From Cubamyces lactineus (lineage: Eukaryota > Basidiomycota > Agaricomycetes > Polyporales > Polyporaceae), in contig JACDTU010000003.1 of the NCBI GenBank assembly GCA_022376465.1, positions 1,674,001 through 1,738,000 of the forward strand: 64,000 nt of DNA. The letters are read 5' to 3'. The number at the start of each line of letters is the position of its first letter. The first letter of the stretch is position 1. The notes below the pieces were generated by a model. It made no database searches. It was not told the DNA's origin and saw nothing but the letters and a program-made list of their open reading frames with translations. The position numbers were made by a program, and so were the translations under genes. Below, piece by piece: positions 35,707 through 48,400 of this stretch.

Positions 35707-36788
35707 ATGGCGCCCCCTCAACTTGTGCAGCTGTACAGAGAGCTACAGCAGACATTCACCTCAGGAAACCTCCAACAAACGGGTGTCCTCCTCACCAGGC
35801 TGAAGGTATGCTTCAGCTTATACACTACTAGGTCGAAATATACTGAATGTGTTCCTTGCGTGCTAGATTGCCCTGACTGAGGCAGGGCTCCTCGTCCCCC
35901 TCGGACATGCCGACCCCCAAGACCTAGTCATCGCTCGTATGTACTCAGCCCATTCGCGGTGCATGAGCAGTGTATTTATGTGCATATCCGTACATGCAGG
36001 TGATATCCTCGAAGTCGGCGCGTTCTGGAGCATACGAACGAAGGACATCCCCTCGTTCGACCGCTACTTCTCTCAGCTCCAAACATTCTACAACGACTTC
36101 AGGTAGGCAACCTGCTCATATATTGCCAAGCACCCTACTGACTCTGCGTTCAGCTCCGTCCTCCCTCCCTCTCCCCGCGAATACCCTCTGCGGGGCCTGA
36201 ACCTCATCCGCCTCCTCACCCAGAACCGCATCGCAGACTTCCACACCACCCTCGAATCCCTCCCTCTCCGCGCAGACGCTCTTACCGGAAACCCTTACAT
36301 CGCGCATCCCATCAACCTCGAGCAGTGGCTCATGGAAGGGAGCTACAGCAAGGTGTGGAACGCACGAGAAGAGGCGCCTGCGGAGGAGTACAAGTTCTTC
36401 GTGGATAGTCTCATGGGTACCATCAGGTAAAAGCGAATCGGGGGACTGCCATATATGCGCGCGGATTGCTGATGCGAAACCACAGAAATGAGATCGCGAG
36501 CTGCGAAGAGACCGCGTACGACAGTCTACCACTGAAGGACGCGGCGACACTCTTGTTCTTCAAGAATCAGTCAGAACTACTTACCTTCGCGCAGCAGGTA
36601 TGTTGGGATGCGAAATGCTCAAAACACAAGCTGATCACATTACCGACGCGCAGCGAGGATGGCAAGTAGATCTGACTGCCGGAAAGATCACCTTTGCGAA
36701 GAAGACCGAGGAGAAGGTGGAGATTCCAAAGGAGAAGCTCATTCTAGCGAACCTGCAGTACGCGCGTGAACTGGAGCAGATCGTGTAG
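35707..36788 (+). CDS. RPN12: 26S proteasome regulatory particle subunit RPN12
   Basis: Lid subunit of the 19S regulatory particle (PSMD8), with an N-terminal helical-repeat part and a C-terminal PCI domain. Exon 1 begins [17 protein letters not shown]. Further exons give [41 protein letters not shown] and [10 protein letters not shown]. The PCI part includes [37 protein letters not shown] and [27 protein letters not shown]. The C-terminus is a helix ending YARELEQIV. About 265 residues in five or more exons. Its neighbours on both sides are proteasome core genes. Confidence 0.95.
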
Positions 36789-36957
36789 TTTAGTACCCTC
36801 GGACAAGTTGCTTTCATCGCATGTATTCTTCCGACATGTTGTCAGTGGTTCCATCCGGCCTTTGAGGGCATTCGCTTCTGGCGACTCAGATGTGGTAGCA
36901 GTCGTCAACAAGTCGTCGATGAGTCCATGGTACATTACAATGCAAGGTATGACACGA

Positions 36958-38030
36958 TCACTCGAAATTCTCCAACGCTTCCTTCGCCTTCCGTGCAGCC
37001 TCCTCAAAGAGATCTTTCGGTACTGGTAGGTGCACGCCGTTTGTCTCATCGCCGATCCATGACATCTCCAGCTCGAAGTCTTTCTCCTTTGCATCATCGT
37101 GCACGAGGTAGATGCTGTACGACAGTCAATCTTTACGTCGCGCTATATCTGTAGGTGGCACTCACATGCGTGCAGCTTCCATGACCGCCTCCTTCATGGA
37201 AAGCTCGTCGAATTTGAGCTTCTCTAGCTCGGTCTTTGCAAGCTGGCGGCCCTTGCCCACCGCTGCGCCACGGTAGCCCTACAACACGGTCAGCATATAG
37301 ATGCGGAAGGATGCTGATGTCCGCGAACGTACGTATGACACTCCACTAGGCTCGACAACAAACAGCGCAGGGCCGGTCTTGTCCACAGCACCAAGGATGG
37401 TACTGCAACCGAATGGCCGCACGGACGAGTAGAGCGTGTATGCTTGAACGTACAACCCTACTCTGTCTACGACGTACTAGAGGCACAATGAGCAGACGCG
37501 AGATCAGTCAACCCAGGATTCACGAACCTGGAGCGTAGGAGGGGACCGGTAGTTCTCGCGGAAACTAGAAGCCTCATCTCGCGCGCGGTTCGCGAGATGC
37601 CGTCCGTCTGCGAGGTACCCTGCTGATGCCTGCAAGAGATATATTCCAGCTTCTGGATTGCACCGTTAGGATGTGCTGTTGCGCTCACAATTCCGATGTG
37701 CTTGTCTATAGTGTATATCCTTCGGTTGGCTTCAGGAATCAGGAGTTTAGAGTGAACGAGTTTCTCGACCGCCAGTACAACGCCATTCTTCACGCGAAGG
37801 CCGATCGCGGTACTAGATACACATTATGTTAAAATAGCTATAACGAGGTAGCAATACGTGCGCGCTCACCCCGAGTTCTCGACGGCCTTGTTCGCATATT
37901 CCACCTATATCGAATGTTAGACCTATCCGAGTGCAAGTACTAACGCGTTCCGAGATCGCACCTGGAATATACGACCATCCGGCGAGTAAGTGCTTGCCGA
38001 CAAGTCATAGCCCGTTCCAATAGATGTCAT
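36958..38030 (-). CDS. PRE10: 20S proteasome subunit alpha 7 (PSMA3 type)
   Basis: Structural alpha-ring subunit. Exon 1 reads [23 protein letters not shown], the family's N-terminal gate motif, and joins [24 protein letters not shown]. The TGYDLS and KAVENS forms identify the PSMA3/alpha7 type rather than other alphas. [45 protein letters not shown] and [27 protein letters not shown] follow over four or more introns. The protein ends [13 protein letters not shown] at 36958, without the long acidic Ser tail of animal orthologues. About 250 residues. It is convergent with RPN12 (169 bases) and divergent from NUP82 (259 bases). Confidence 0.94.
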
Positions 38031-38289
38031 GTTTAGCGCAGAACGATGGCGAGCACAAGTTAGGCGTCGGGGAGGAGGAAAGGTCAAGCGGAGGAATGAG
38101 AGGAGTGAGTAGGATGGCGTATAGCAGGACGCGCAACCCTTGCCATCGACGCGTGCGCGTGCGAAACACCTGCCGTTCTGAGCGGTGCTCGCGTCCTAGC
38201 GTCAAATGACCGCGTTTCCGCAGGTCCTCGAACGCGTCTGCAGCTGCCCTCCACATTGTCATCTTGCTTTGGTATACTGGGACATCGTA

Positions 38290-41200
38290 ATGAGCAGCGA
38301 GGAAGACTGGGAAGAGTTGCTGAAGGATCATCCGGTGTTCTCGCTTCCCAAGAGCGTGTCCGGTCCTAGTGGAAGGGGGGAAGAGTCTCTGAACCTCTCG
38401 CTGAGCTCGCTCCCGGACTTTGTCAACCTCGACCCTGTAGACGACAAGCCAACGCCTTCTGGACGGCGACAGGCTATTGCTATCAAAGATGCCGACTTGA
38501 TCGTTGCCGTTGGCTCTGAGATCCGCATCGCTAGTCTTGGTGATGCAAAGGGCGCGCGCGGTAGTTCGCAGAAGTCCTACAAAGTACGTGCGGACATCTT
38601 GCAGCAGCGTTGTTTGGTCCTGACGGAAGAACACGTAGATCCTACATACGCCAAACATCCAGTTTGAGATCCACCAAATTGCCCTCAATCCCAGTGGAAA
38701 GCTCCTGGCTGTCGCAGGGGCTTTCCAGGTGGCGGTCATTGTATTGCCTCGCACCGGCTTTAACAAGCTTGTAACTGCGACGGTCGACTGCAAGTATGTT
38801 TGCCGCCATTCATCCCAACATGTTGTTCTCATGGTCGCAGGTCTATACAGATAGGACAGTACTACCACGCAGCGGATACATCTGCTCCCATCGCTAAGAT
38901 AGACTGGCATCCATGGGGTCAGGGAGGCTCGACACTACTTGTCATGACTATTGATGGGAAGCTCAGGTACGCGCCGAATACTTGCTCGATGCTATGATCT
39001 ACTCACCAGACACTAGAGAGTACGACATGTCTGTGGACGCGGACGAGCCCCAGCAAACGCTCTCCTTTGTACCTGAGAAGAAGAAGAGCTCATTCGATGC
39101 GGAAGATGCTGCTGAACGCGAAGTAGCTTCGTTCTCGTTCGGCAAAGGCAAGGCAGACTGGGGTCCCCTCACAGTTTACGCTGTCATGCGTAGCGGGGAT
39201 ATTCATGCTATATGTCCCTACATGCCCAAGAACGCGTGAGTAGTATCAGTCATGCTATGACCACCTACCCTGCTGAACCTCACAACCAGCTCAGTGCCTT
39301 CAACCTACGTGCATGCGCTCGAATGCTATGTCTCTGCTAAACAAGAGTACTTGTCGTCATCTAGTCACGGCGACCTCAGCGGGGCTGACGGGCTAACTAC
39401 GTTGTATGACTATCAACGCAAGTACGTCAATGCACTACTCAAGCAGCTACCCCCTGGCACAGCATGGCCAGCAACCGCTCGCCTTGTCCCCATGCACCCA
39501 CCCGCCACCGTCAAGAATACCCCTGCCAGGCAAGGCCCATTCCTTCTTCAGCCCTCTCCTCGAAGTTTGTCTGGGAGCGAGGGAGGGGACGCCACAGACA
39601 TCGTGTACTTGTCCTTCGGCGATGATGCCGCAGAAGAAAGCGACGGTGAAACTGAACGTCTTGGTCTGGTTCTTGTCACATTCCAGGACGGTAAAGTCGA
39701 CTTGTATCTCGATGTCGAGAAGGTTGAGGCAAGGTGGGAGACAAAGCAGGTCAGTGTCCACATAGGATATATGACTACTGTTACTTATATTGTGTGATGC
39801 AGCAAAAGTCTAGTGGATTGCCTATGCTGGCGACCTACGAGAGTATCGATCTCGGCATCATATGTACGTTGAAAGGGGCAACCACTTCGCAGCAAGGCAA
39901 ATCCCTCCTCGACCTCGTGCAAGGCAACCACCCAGTGTTCTTGAAGGATCCCATACACGAGGATACCATCTACATCTATCATGCGTTTGGTGTGCACGTC
40001 CTTCAACTGGAGCCACTCCTGAAAGGCCTCGCAGTTGCATTGCGGAATGCCAATGATGACTCTGCCAGCAGCTCGAGCTCATTAGAGGCCACATTGACGA
40101 AGGTGGCGCAAACGGACGTTCAGCCGATACTGTTGACTTTCTCTGTGGAACAACAGTGAGTTGCATCCGTCTTGTCAAACGGGAACTAACTCATCCGTGT
40201 GTGAACTCAGATCTTCCTCCCCGGTAGTAGGAGTGGCAGTTCCCAACGACGTTTACCTCACATACAGCATATTCATCCTCACTTCTGCCATGCGAATGTC
40301 CGTCTTTCCCCTGAACCTACGCTCGGAGTCACCCTATCTTGTCGAGCAAGAAACTCCTCCGGCGAAGCCGACGAAGCCAACGTCGAAATCCGTTAGCGTC
40401 TCTGCACCTCCGCTCCCCGAGCCACAGACGTCCATTCCGAAGAAGAGTCAATTGGCGATCCCAGAGGGACCTCCGGCCTATGTTTCCCTTTTAGAAGAGG
40501 AACCGTTCAAAGTTCCTTCAGCGATTGCGCGCATCTCCGGCCTCCCGGGGAACCCTCGATTGTCCCTTCCCAACAATCCCAACGTGACAAAGGGCGAGTT
40601 CATGATCACCCCCGACACCCTCCGTTACCTCGGAAGTGTCGTGGAGCACTTCTCTGCGCAAATCCACGACGTGCAGCTCGCCCAGCGCTCCGCGGAGGCG
40701 CGCGCTTCGCTCCAGGAGGAGGAGTTCAAGCGTCAGCGAGAGAAGTTCGGAGAGATTCTGGAGACCGCCCGTGGGCTGAACACTAAAGGTCAGGCGCAGC
40801 TTCAGCGGGTGGCGCGGATACAGGAGACGCAGCGCGCGCTGTTTGCACGCCTGGACCGGACTCTGCAGGGTCTGATGGCGAAGGCGAGCCCGGAGTTGAG
40901 CGAAAACGAAACGAAGTGGTTCGAGGAACTCCGACGCATGAAGGAGGAAGTGGTCGGCGCCGGGAAGTATGACGACCGCTCCCTGGTTGCCCGAGCCAAA
41001 CTCGTAAGTTGCCTTTCCACGGTGAAGGTTTGTGCGCCCGCGGTGGGGCTGATGGTCCGTTCGTAGCTCCGGAGGGAGGTTGACCGGCTTGTGCCCCACT
41101 TGAAGGAGTTGAAGGAGAAGGAAGAAGCACGGAAGAAGAGCCTGGCAGAAAGCAGAGAAGCTCTCGGCCTGTCGCAGGCGTTTGAGCTCGGGAAGCGGTC

Positions 41201-41386
41201 CACCGAAGAGTGAGCCAACATATCTCAGGCGCTCTTATGTATGGCGGTTCTAACGATGTTGACTGCAGGCGAACGAGAATCAGCCTCATGGAAGCCGAAA
41301 TCCTCAGGCTGGCGAGCATCCTCGACGTGACGCTCGGTCGACCGCCCGCCATGCAGGCCCCAAACGGGGAAGCAAAAGACAAGTGA
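38290..41386 (+). CDS. NUP82: Nucleoporin NUP82/NUP88
   Basis: Cytoplasmic-face nuclear pore component that anchors the NUP159-NSP1 assembly used in mRNA export. The first 500 or so residues form a beta-propeller-type region: DADLIVAVGSEIRIASL, FEIHQIALNPSGKLLAVAGAFQVAVIVLPR, IAKIDWHPWGQGGSTLLVMTIDGKLREYD, and DIVYLSFGD...GLVLVTFQDGKVDLYLDVEK. The C-terminal third is coiled coil (about 40640-41370), for example RSAEARASLQEEEFKRQREKF and LKELKEKEEARKKSL. This order fits the Nup88 family. Length is about 860 residues with eight or more introns. The partner nucleoporin NSP1 is encoded 8.3 kb downstream on the same strand. Confidence 0.87.
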
Positions 41387-42150
41387 TTCAAGCCTGCGAT
41401 GTCTTTCACGATGATGTATTACTAGTCTCGGAACGTCGGTCCATGTTGTATGACTACGTGCCCTCTGAGCCCTGAGGCTCACAGTGTCCTGATTTGTTGA
41501 GTTGCAAGCTCAGTAAGCCGAGAGGTGGCCGGGCGTCGGATGCTCGCAATGGACTTCGCGATGCACCGCATGTGTTGTTTGCGAAACCTTCATGCACCAA
41601 AGTCCGGCAGCTTCTACAATTGTCATGAGCGCATCTGGCTTCTTTCTGGCGGCTGTCTAGGGCTGACTGACGTCTGTCTTCGCATTCGCTTCGACGGATA
41701 TGAGTAGGCTGTGCGTTGCATAGTGCGGGGAGTGTGCAGGGACTTGAAGGCAGTACTACTAGCCTGAGTGGGCGGTGCTCTCCGTACCCCACAAGCAGTA
41801 AGTACGCCCACACGCACTCCGAGCGCTACGTTGTGTCGGGGCCGTCTGGGGAAGGCGGTCTTCTCTGACTCTGCGACTTTGTCGAATTCACCGCCACATG
41901 TTATTATGCTGCACGGAAGACCCGGGAATGGTACGAATGCCGGCCGGGCGTCTGCACAAGCGACGACCACCCTTGGCCGGAGGTTGGGACATCGCCCAAA
42001 CATAGCCCAAGGGCCTGGCACCATGCTTTAGTATCCTGTCAGGACGCCCGCACGCACCTATAAGCCCTGCATTGCTTCACCCGCCTCTCCTAGACTTGGA
42101 CCCAATCCTCTACACCTCCTCCACACCCTATCCTACACGTCTCTCGCAGA
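41387..42150. other. Intergenic, no gene recognised
   Basis: No coding signal. A CTATAAG TATA-like box lies at about 42058-42064, about 90 bases before the thioesterase ATG. Confidence 0.45.
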
Positions 42151-42993
42151 ATGGCCTCCACGCAGTCCTCGTCGGTGACGGGCACCCGGCCGGTCTTCCA
42201 CGGTGCCGTCTCGCCCAATGCCCAGCAGGAAATCATTGACTTCTCGCACTTCGTGATGAACAAGGGGGCGTTCGCGCGCTCGACCGGCTCGTCGCTTGTC
42301 CTCAGGGAGGTAGGCGTGTTCCGGCGCGAGAAGGACGGCAAGGACCACGCCCGGATCGTGTACGAGACGACTGTGCATGGCGGTACGCGTTCTCATCCGG
42401 GTACCGTGCATCTTCCCAGAGGCCTGACTGCCGTAAACCGCGCTCGCAGAGATGCTGAACATAGGCAACAACCTGCACGGCGGCTGTGCGGTCTACATGA
42501 TTGACGTGTAAGTACTGTGGGGATGATCTGCAGTAGCTGTCGTGCTCTCAACCTCGAGGCTGACCGAGGCGCCCATGCCGTTCGCAGGTGCTCGTCGATG
42601 GCTCTGGCAGTACTCGGTATTGCCACAGGCAAGCCGTGGAACTTCGTCTCGCAAGCACTCAACACGACCTTCCACGCACCGGTACCAGCGTAAGTCCGCT
42701 CCTGTCGCGCTAGCATTCCAAGCGAGACAGAACGTACGCTGAACCGGACTCATAACCGCCAGCGGCGCGAAGATTGAGGTCATCAACACGACCGTCTCCT
42801 TCGGCTCGCGCACCGTGTCCGCAATCACCGAGGTACGTACACATAGGCCGCCCGGCGGGCACTGAGATCGCTGACCGACTCGACAACCGCATTGCAGATC
42901 TGGGACGTCACCAACAACCGGCTATGCGTTACGGGCGTGCACAATAAGATGAAGCCGTCTGATCCCAAACCGAAGGCCGAGGCCAAGCTATAA
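42151..42993 (+). CDS. PaaI/ACOT13-type hotdog thioesterase
   Basis: Small acyl-CoA thioesterase-like protein, about 185 residues. After a short N-terminus, VLREVGVFRREKD gives the first strand. The hotdog signature is GEMLNIGNNLHGGCAVYMID, joined across introns: the N..HGG..D pattern holds the Asn, His/Gly and Asp of the ACOT13/PaaI active site. CSSMALAVLGI, HAPVPAGAKIEVINTTVSFGSRTVSAITEIWD and NRLCVTGVHNKMKP complete the sheet. Four introns of about 50 bases. There is no targeting signal, so it may be cytosolic or peripherally mitochondrial. Acyl specificity cannot be read. Confidence 0.87.
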
Positions 42994-43242
42994 GTGCTTT
43001 AGACACCGGAGCTACAGGAGGACTCGGGGAGGAATGGGCGCTTGGTTTCGACGGACCTATCACGCATTGGCAGCTGGAACAGGCTATACTACTATATTAT
43101 CATTTGTACCATAAACATTCACTACACTGTACGGAAGGATGGATATTCAGCGCTTCGCTTGCAGCAGACGCGTTTCACCGTGAGGTCTACAACGATACAT
43201 ATATACATATGCTCTAGTAAGATATGAACATGGGAGGGCTTG

Positions 43243-45162
43243 TCATACGGACGAGCTCTCGACGCGACGTTTATTTCGCCTCCAATGAAACAGGCCCGCC
43301 CACCACCCTTCGTTCGACTGCCACTGCCATATTGTAGAGAACGTGTATACCCCCGCCATTACCGCGAGGAGCATCATCACGAACAACCCAAATATGATCC
43401 ACGTCGATGCTTGGCTGATGTCCTGCAGCGCGTACGCTAGCGCTGCGACTGTGAACGCAATAAGCGACCACACGAGGAGGACGGGTGGCAGGCTGAGCAG
43501 GAGAGCATGCCCGGATAACCCCAACGCGCTGTACCGAGCGTTGTGTAGGTATGTGAACTGGACAGCGGCGTCAGAGACCAAGAGCGAGAAGGCCGGAGAA
43601 CTCAAGACATACGGATGCCGGCATATGTGCATTGCGCTGGTGACGCCAGACGAAGAAGACGCCAACGGTGACGCTACCTAAGGCTGCGAACGCGGAGAGG
43701 ATGGCCGCTACGCGGCACGTTTCCCCGATATCATTAATAGTGAGGAGACCTACGGTAGCCCTGCGTGGTCAAATGAGCAAAAGCGACTGACAATAGTTCA
43801 AATGTCCTATGCTCACGAAAGCAAGACGGTGGCCTAGATATATACGCCAATTAGTTCAAAGGGCTACGCAAGTGAGCAAGCACTCACTATCAGTATAAAA
43901 TCAGAGTACTCTTTGACGAGCTGGAGGGTGTATGTCTCCCAGTTCTGCTTGAGTCCCTGCAGGTGTCCCCGGAACTCGCTTGCATTTTTGACATATGCAA
44001 GGTATGTTTGCGGGATGCCGAAAAACGGGATATTGACTAGGAAGAGAAGGAAAAGGCGTGTTGCCGGTGACTGTTTGGGGGTGAAACTGGGAGGTCGGGA
44101 GAGCAACTGGCGGTACGTTTTTTGTTCTTCTCGAGCCACTTGGCCGAATCTATCTGCGGAACGAAAGCTATCTGCGACAGGCGCGATGAGAGATGAGGTA
44201 GTGATTTGGCGGGAATCAGGGAGTTCACTTACAGACATCCTTGAGTATCCATCCCAGCAGCGCCGCTGTGGCAGGTTGCCCAGTCTCTTCATCTGTATGA
44301 TAATTGAGAGTCGGAGCCGAGTCCTCATGAATCTACTAACCTTTGGCACGATGAAGTACATTCAAAAGTTCTTCACACTCTGCCTTTGAGAATGGCGCTA
44401 TACATTTCCCACCATAGACCAAATACTCTGCGAGTCACCTGCTGAGCCTCGTCGATATGTCGCGGCTTAGAAGGTGGCAGACCTACCATGGTAGAATGAG
44501 CGAAGGGCATCAATAGCCTCTTCAAAGCCTTGTGGAGAACACGGGCTGTGCGACGGATGGTAGGCGATGAAATTCCAATAAAGGCGTCTCGCGCGCAACA
44601 CTGTTGGCACGCTCAGTCAACGGTATACTCAATTGATGGGACACGTCGAGGGCCGATACTGACAAGCATTCGCAGTCATATCCCTCACATTTCGCGTTTT
44701 CACCGTTGCTAGTTCATAGCCAGCGACACATTGGCGGTGGTTGACGAATAGGCAGAAGGACGCATCCATGCCCCCAACAACATGCGCTTCCATGCCTTCG
44801 TCGAGGTCCAATTCAGCGCAGTGTGCACAAAACTGGTGCGCCTTTTCAAGATGTGCTGGTATACGCAAATCTGCATCGACGATTGCCTTGTAGCGAGGGC
44901 TAGACCAATATATGAAGCCGCGAGGGTGGACATGCATAATCCATCCTGGCGGTGCACTCTTTGCCAGTGTAGAAATCGATATATATGCATCCTCTTCGCT
45001 AACTTGAGCTCAGTGCACATTCGCTTGAGTAGTGCATCACATTAGTACTTACTGACCAGCCTCCTTCTCCTCGAATACCGGCTTCTCCTCGGAATTTGTG
45101 GTAAGGGTATCATCAGGGCGGGCCTTCATCATGGAATCCGGGACGGCTAGAAGGGAGGTCAT
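43243..45162 (-). CDS. Basidiomycete WW-like/transmembrane protein of an expanded family
   Basis: About 470 residues. The N-terminus begins MTSLLAVPDSMM. It is followed by a WW-like unit: APPGWIMHVHPRGFIYWSS, with the PGW..H.HP.G..Y pattern I recall from a large Agaricomycete family of hypothetical membrane proteins. A middle region (SQLSIPLTERA..LYWNFISYHPSHSP, then FSKAECEELLNVLHRAK and ETGQPATAALLGWIL) also fits that family. The C-terminal half has several helices: RLFLLFLVNIPFFGIPQTYL, a pair around 43680-43760, then ALLLSLPPVLLVWSLIAFTVAALAY and WIIFGLFVMMLLAVMAGVYTF. It ends with a basic tail at 43243. The function of the family is unknown. The first exon and start are uncertain. Confidence 0.65.
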
Positions 45163-45499
45163 GACTGCAGGTTCAGCAGGGTATCGTTTCGGAATTATTG
45201 TGTTCAAACTAAATGCGTGCGGTCATGAGGTCGTGAGTGTTCAGAGAGAGAGCAAGCTACAACATGCAACTTCATAGATGCGTTGGCCCAGCTTGCTGTC
45301 GGGCTGCAGCGCGTCTGTATGATTGGGCGCTTACGACGACGCGTCTCTCACGTGTAGCGCGACGGTAGGCGCCAAGCGCGTCGGCTCGCCGCTCGCTGCA
45401 GGCCACAAGCTACGCCTTTCTGCCTCCGACTACTGTGGCAGACGACCTGCTCATGCCCCCTTTCTTGCTCGCATACCCTGGCTTGCCTCCCTGCTAGAC
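45163..45499. other. Divergent intergenic region
   Basis: It lies between the WW-like/TM gene and the CSC1-like gene and presumably holds both promoters. No TATA box stands out. Confidence 0.4.
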
Positions 45500-48400
45500 A
45501 TGCCGCCATATTTTGAGCTGGGACTTCGCTTGTTCGCCCGTGCTTTCAACGATACTGATACTCCCGATGACGACACTCCGACCTTGCCTCCGGGCTCACC
45601 GCCAACCCGTGTGTACACATATGGTCGCTGTCCGAAGAAATACTGACATCGAAGCTGCTAGTTACCTTTGAGGGACCTTGGTTTGCTACCCAGTTGACCC
45701 TCTCTATCTCGATCGGATTGGTGTCCTTTCTGGTCTTCTCTTATTGCCGTACCCGGTGGCCAATTCTGTTCGCACCGCGTACCAAGCTGAAAGGTGCGCT
45801 ATATGCCCGGTGTACCGCTAGGAATGTATTTGAACGCATGCATCAGGATTCTCCCCCCATGAGGCCCATGCTCACCAAGCCTTCTTTGGCTGGATACTCC
45901 CTACGATCAGGACCTCAGAGTTCACTGTGCTTCAGATTGTTGGCCTGGATGCCGCAGTGGTATGTGGCCAATTATGTATACTGCAAGACTTCTTGATGAT
46001 TGTCATACTCACTACCGCTCCAGCTTTTGAGCTTCCTCAAGATGTCCTTTTGGCTATTCTCCTCGTGCTCAGTGCTGGCTCTTGCTATCCTTATGCCCAT
46101 AAATCTAAAGGTCTGTGGCGCCGTTCCGTCTCTCAACCTATCGCTAACTCCGTGTATAGAACAATATAGACATTGGGGACGGTCGCGAAGATGCAGGCGA
46201 TGGTTGGTTTGCTGCCGATCCTGCACCTACCAATCCCCCCAAGGATTCCCCGTCCAGTGGCGACAATTGGTTTGACTTGATCAGCGACGCCAACTCCTAC
46301 CTCTCTGTGCACCTCCTTTTCACATATGTCTTCACCATCCTCGCCCTGCGCGCCATTTACAAGAATTTCAAGCGCTTCATTCGCTCTCGCCAACTATTCT
46401 CTTTGGAACTCGTCCACTCTGTTCCAGCTCGGACAGTCATGATTACACACCTCCCGCCGCATCTGCAGAGTGAGCCTGCTCTAGCGGAATACTTTGAGCA
46501 GATGGATCTTAGGGTCGAAAGCGTCAATGTATGCAGGGAAGTCGGCTCGCTTAGGCGGCTCCTCGACCTGCGCACAGAGGCGCTGCTCAAGCTGGAGTCC
46601 GCATGGGTAGACTATCTCGGTAACCCTAGCCAGATTGCCCCGATCACAACCGTGAACCACCCTCTCGTGGACATCGACACTGCGTCGCTGGAGAGCCAAC
46701 CGGAACAGCTCGTCCTGCCGAACCGCAAGCGACCGACACTCAGACCTGGCTGGTTCAGGCGCAAGGTGGACGCGATCGAATACTATGAGCAGAAATTCAG
46801 AGAAGCGGACGAGCTGGTGAAGAAACGACGACGGAGTGGCCGCTTCAAGGCAACGCACGTCGCGTTCGTTACGTTCGAGAAGATGTCGAGCGCGGTATGT
46901 CCATTACACAGAATTTTCTGAGCGTGTCGTCTGAACTTCGGACCCTATCAGCAAGTTGCAGCACAGGCAGTCCACGCGCCTCACCCAACGCAATGCCTTA
47001 CGCACCTGGCGCCCGAGCCGCGTGATATCGTCTGGACCAACATCTCGCACTCGCCGTTCGCCTCGCTCGTGCGGGAGTGGCTCGCGATGGGCTCCATGGT
47101 TGTGCTGCAGTTCTTCTGGTTCATCCCAATAACGGCCCTTGCTAGTCTGCTGAGTTACTCTGAGATCAAGAAGACAATGCCATGGCTCGCACAGATGATC
47201 GAGAGCAACGAACGCTTGGCTGCCATTGTTCAGAACTCGTTGCCTTCCGTAGCGATGATCACGTTGAACGCAACTCTCCCGTTCTTGCTAGAGGGTATGC
47301 GTCTTTGTTTGTCTCAGACCAACGGAAACTTGACTTTCGTGCAACCATAGCCTTGACTCTTATTCAAGCGTTACCTGCGAGGAGCTGGATCGAGTACTCG
47401 GTGATGAAGAAGTCAGTTGGTCTTCTATGCTCTTTTATCAATATACTGAACCACCGCGCTACAGATACTTCCTCTTCTTGCTCATGAACGTAGTCTTTAT
47501 CTTTCTCGTCGCTAGTACGTACTGGCAGCTTGTGCGCGACCTTGCAAGCTCTCCCGCGAAGGGCATAGAGAAGCTAGCGGATGCCCTCGCAGCGGGTAAG
47601 GCGAGGCACTTCTTTGTCTCATATGTTATCCTCCAAGGTGAGATCTGAAGGCTAGTGGAAGCAAGCTGTTCATGCGTAGTAACCTGCGCGGCACAGGGCT
47701 TGGTTTGATGCCACTACAGCTATTGAACTTGGGCGTTATCATTCCACGTCTTTTCTTCCGCCTCTTCATAACGCGCACACCACGAGGTAAGCCTCTCTAC
47801 AGCTTCCTGACGTTTCAATACTGACAGCGAGCAGACTTCGCTGAGCTCAACGCGCCGCCTATGATCAATTATGGCATTGTTTACCCGCAAGCCATTCTCA
47901 TCTTCGTCATCACACTGCTCTACAGCGTCATCCAACCCCTTATCCTTGTCTTCGGCGCAGTCTACTTCGGTGTTGCGTATGTGGTCTACAAGTACAAGCT
48001 TCTGTTCGGTACGTTCAACCACATATGCAAATGCACGACATTTAACCACTATTCGCAGTCTTCTACAAACCGTACGAATCGCAAGGCCAAGCCTGGCCGA
48101 TCACCTTCGTGCGGCTGATCTGGGGCGTTCTAATGTTCATCGTCTTCATGATTGGCCTCTTCATCCTGAAGAAGTCGTTTATACTGGCCACGCTTCTCGC
48201 GCCGCTCCTCGGTGGCACGCTTCTTTGGTGGTATTACACGGATAAGCAGTTCCGACCACTGAGCAAGTTCGTGAGCTTGAGCTCTGTATACGAAGTCGAG
48301 CGCGGAGAGGAGAGTGCAGATGTCCTGAGGCTGAGAGAGGGCCACCCTGTGACTTGGTCGCAGAGGTATGTGTTCAAACTAGTCGTATGCGGATAGTATG

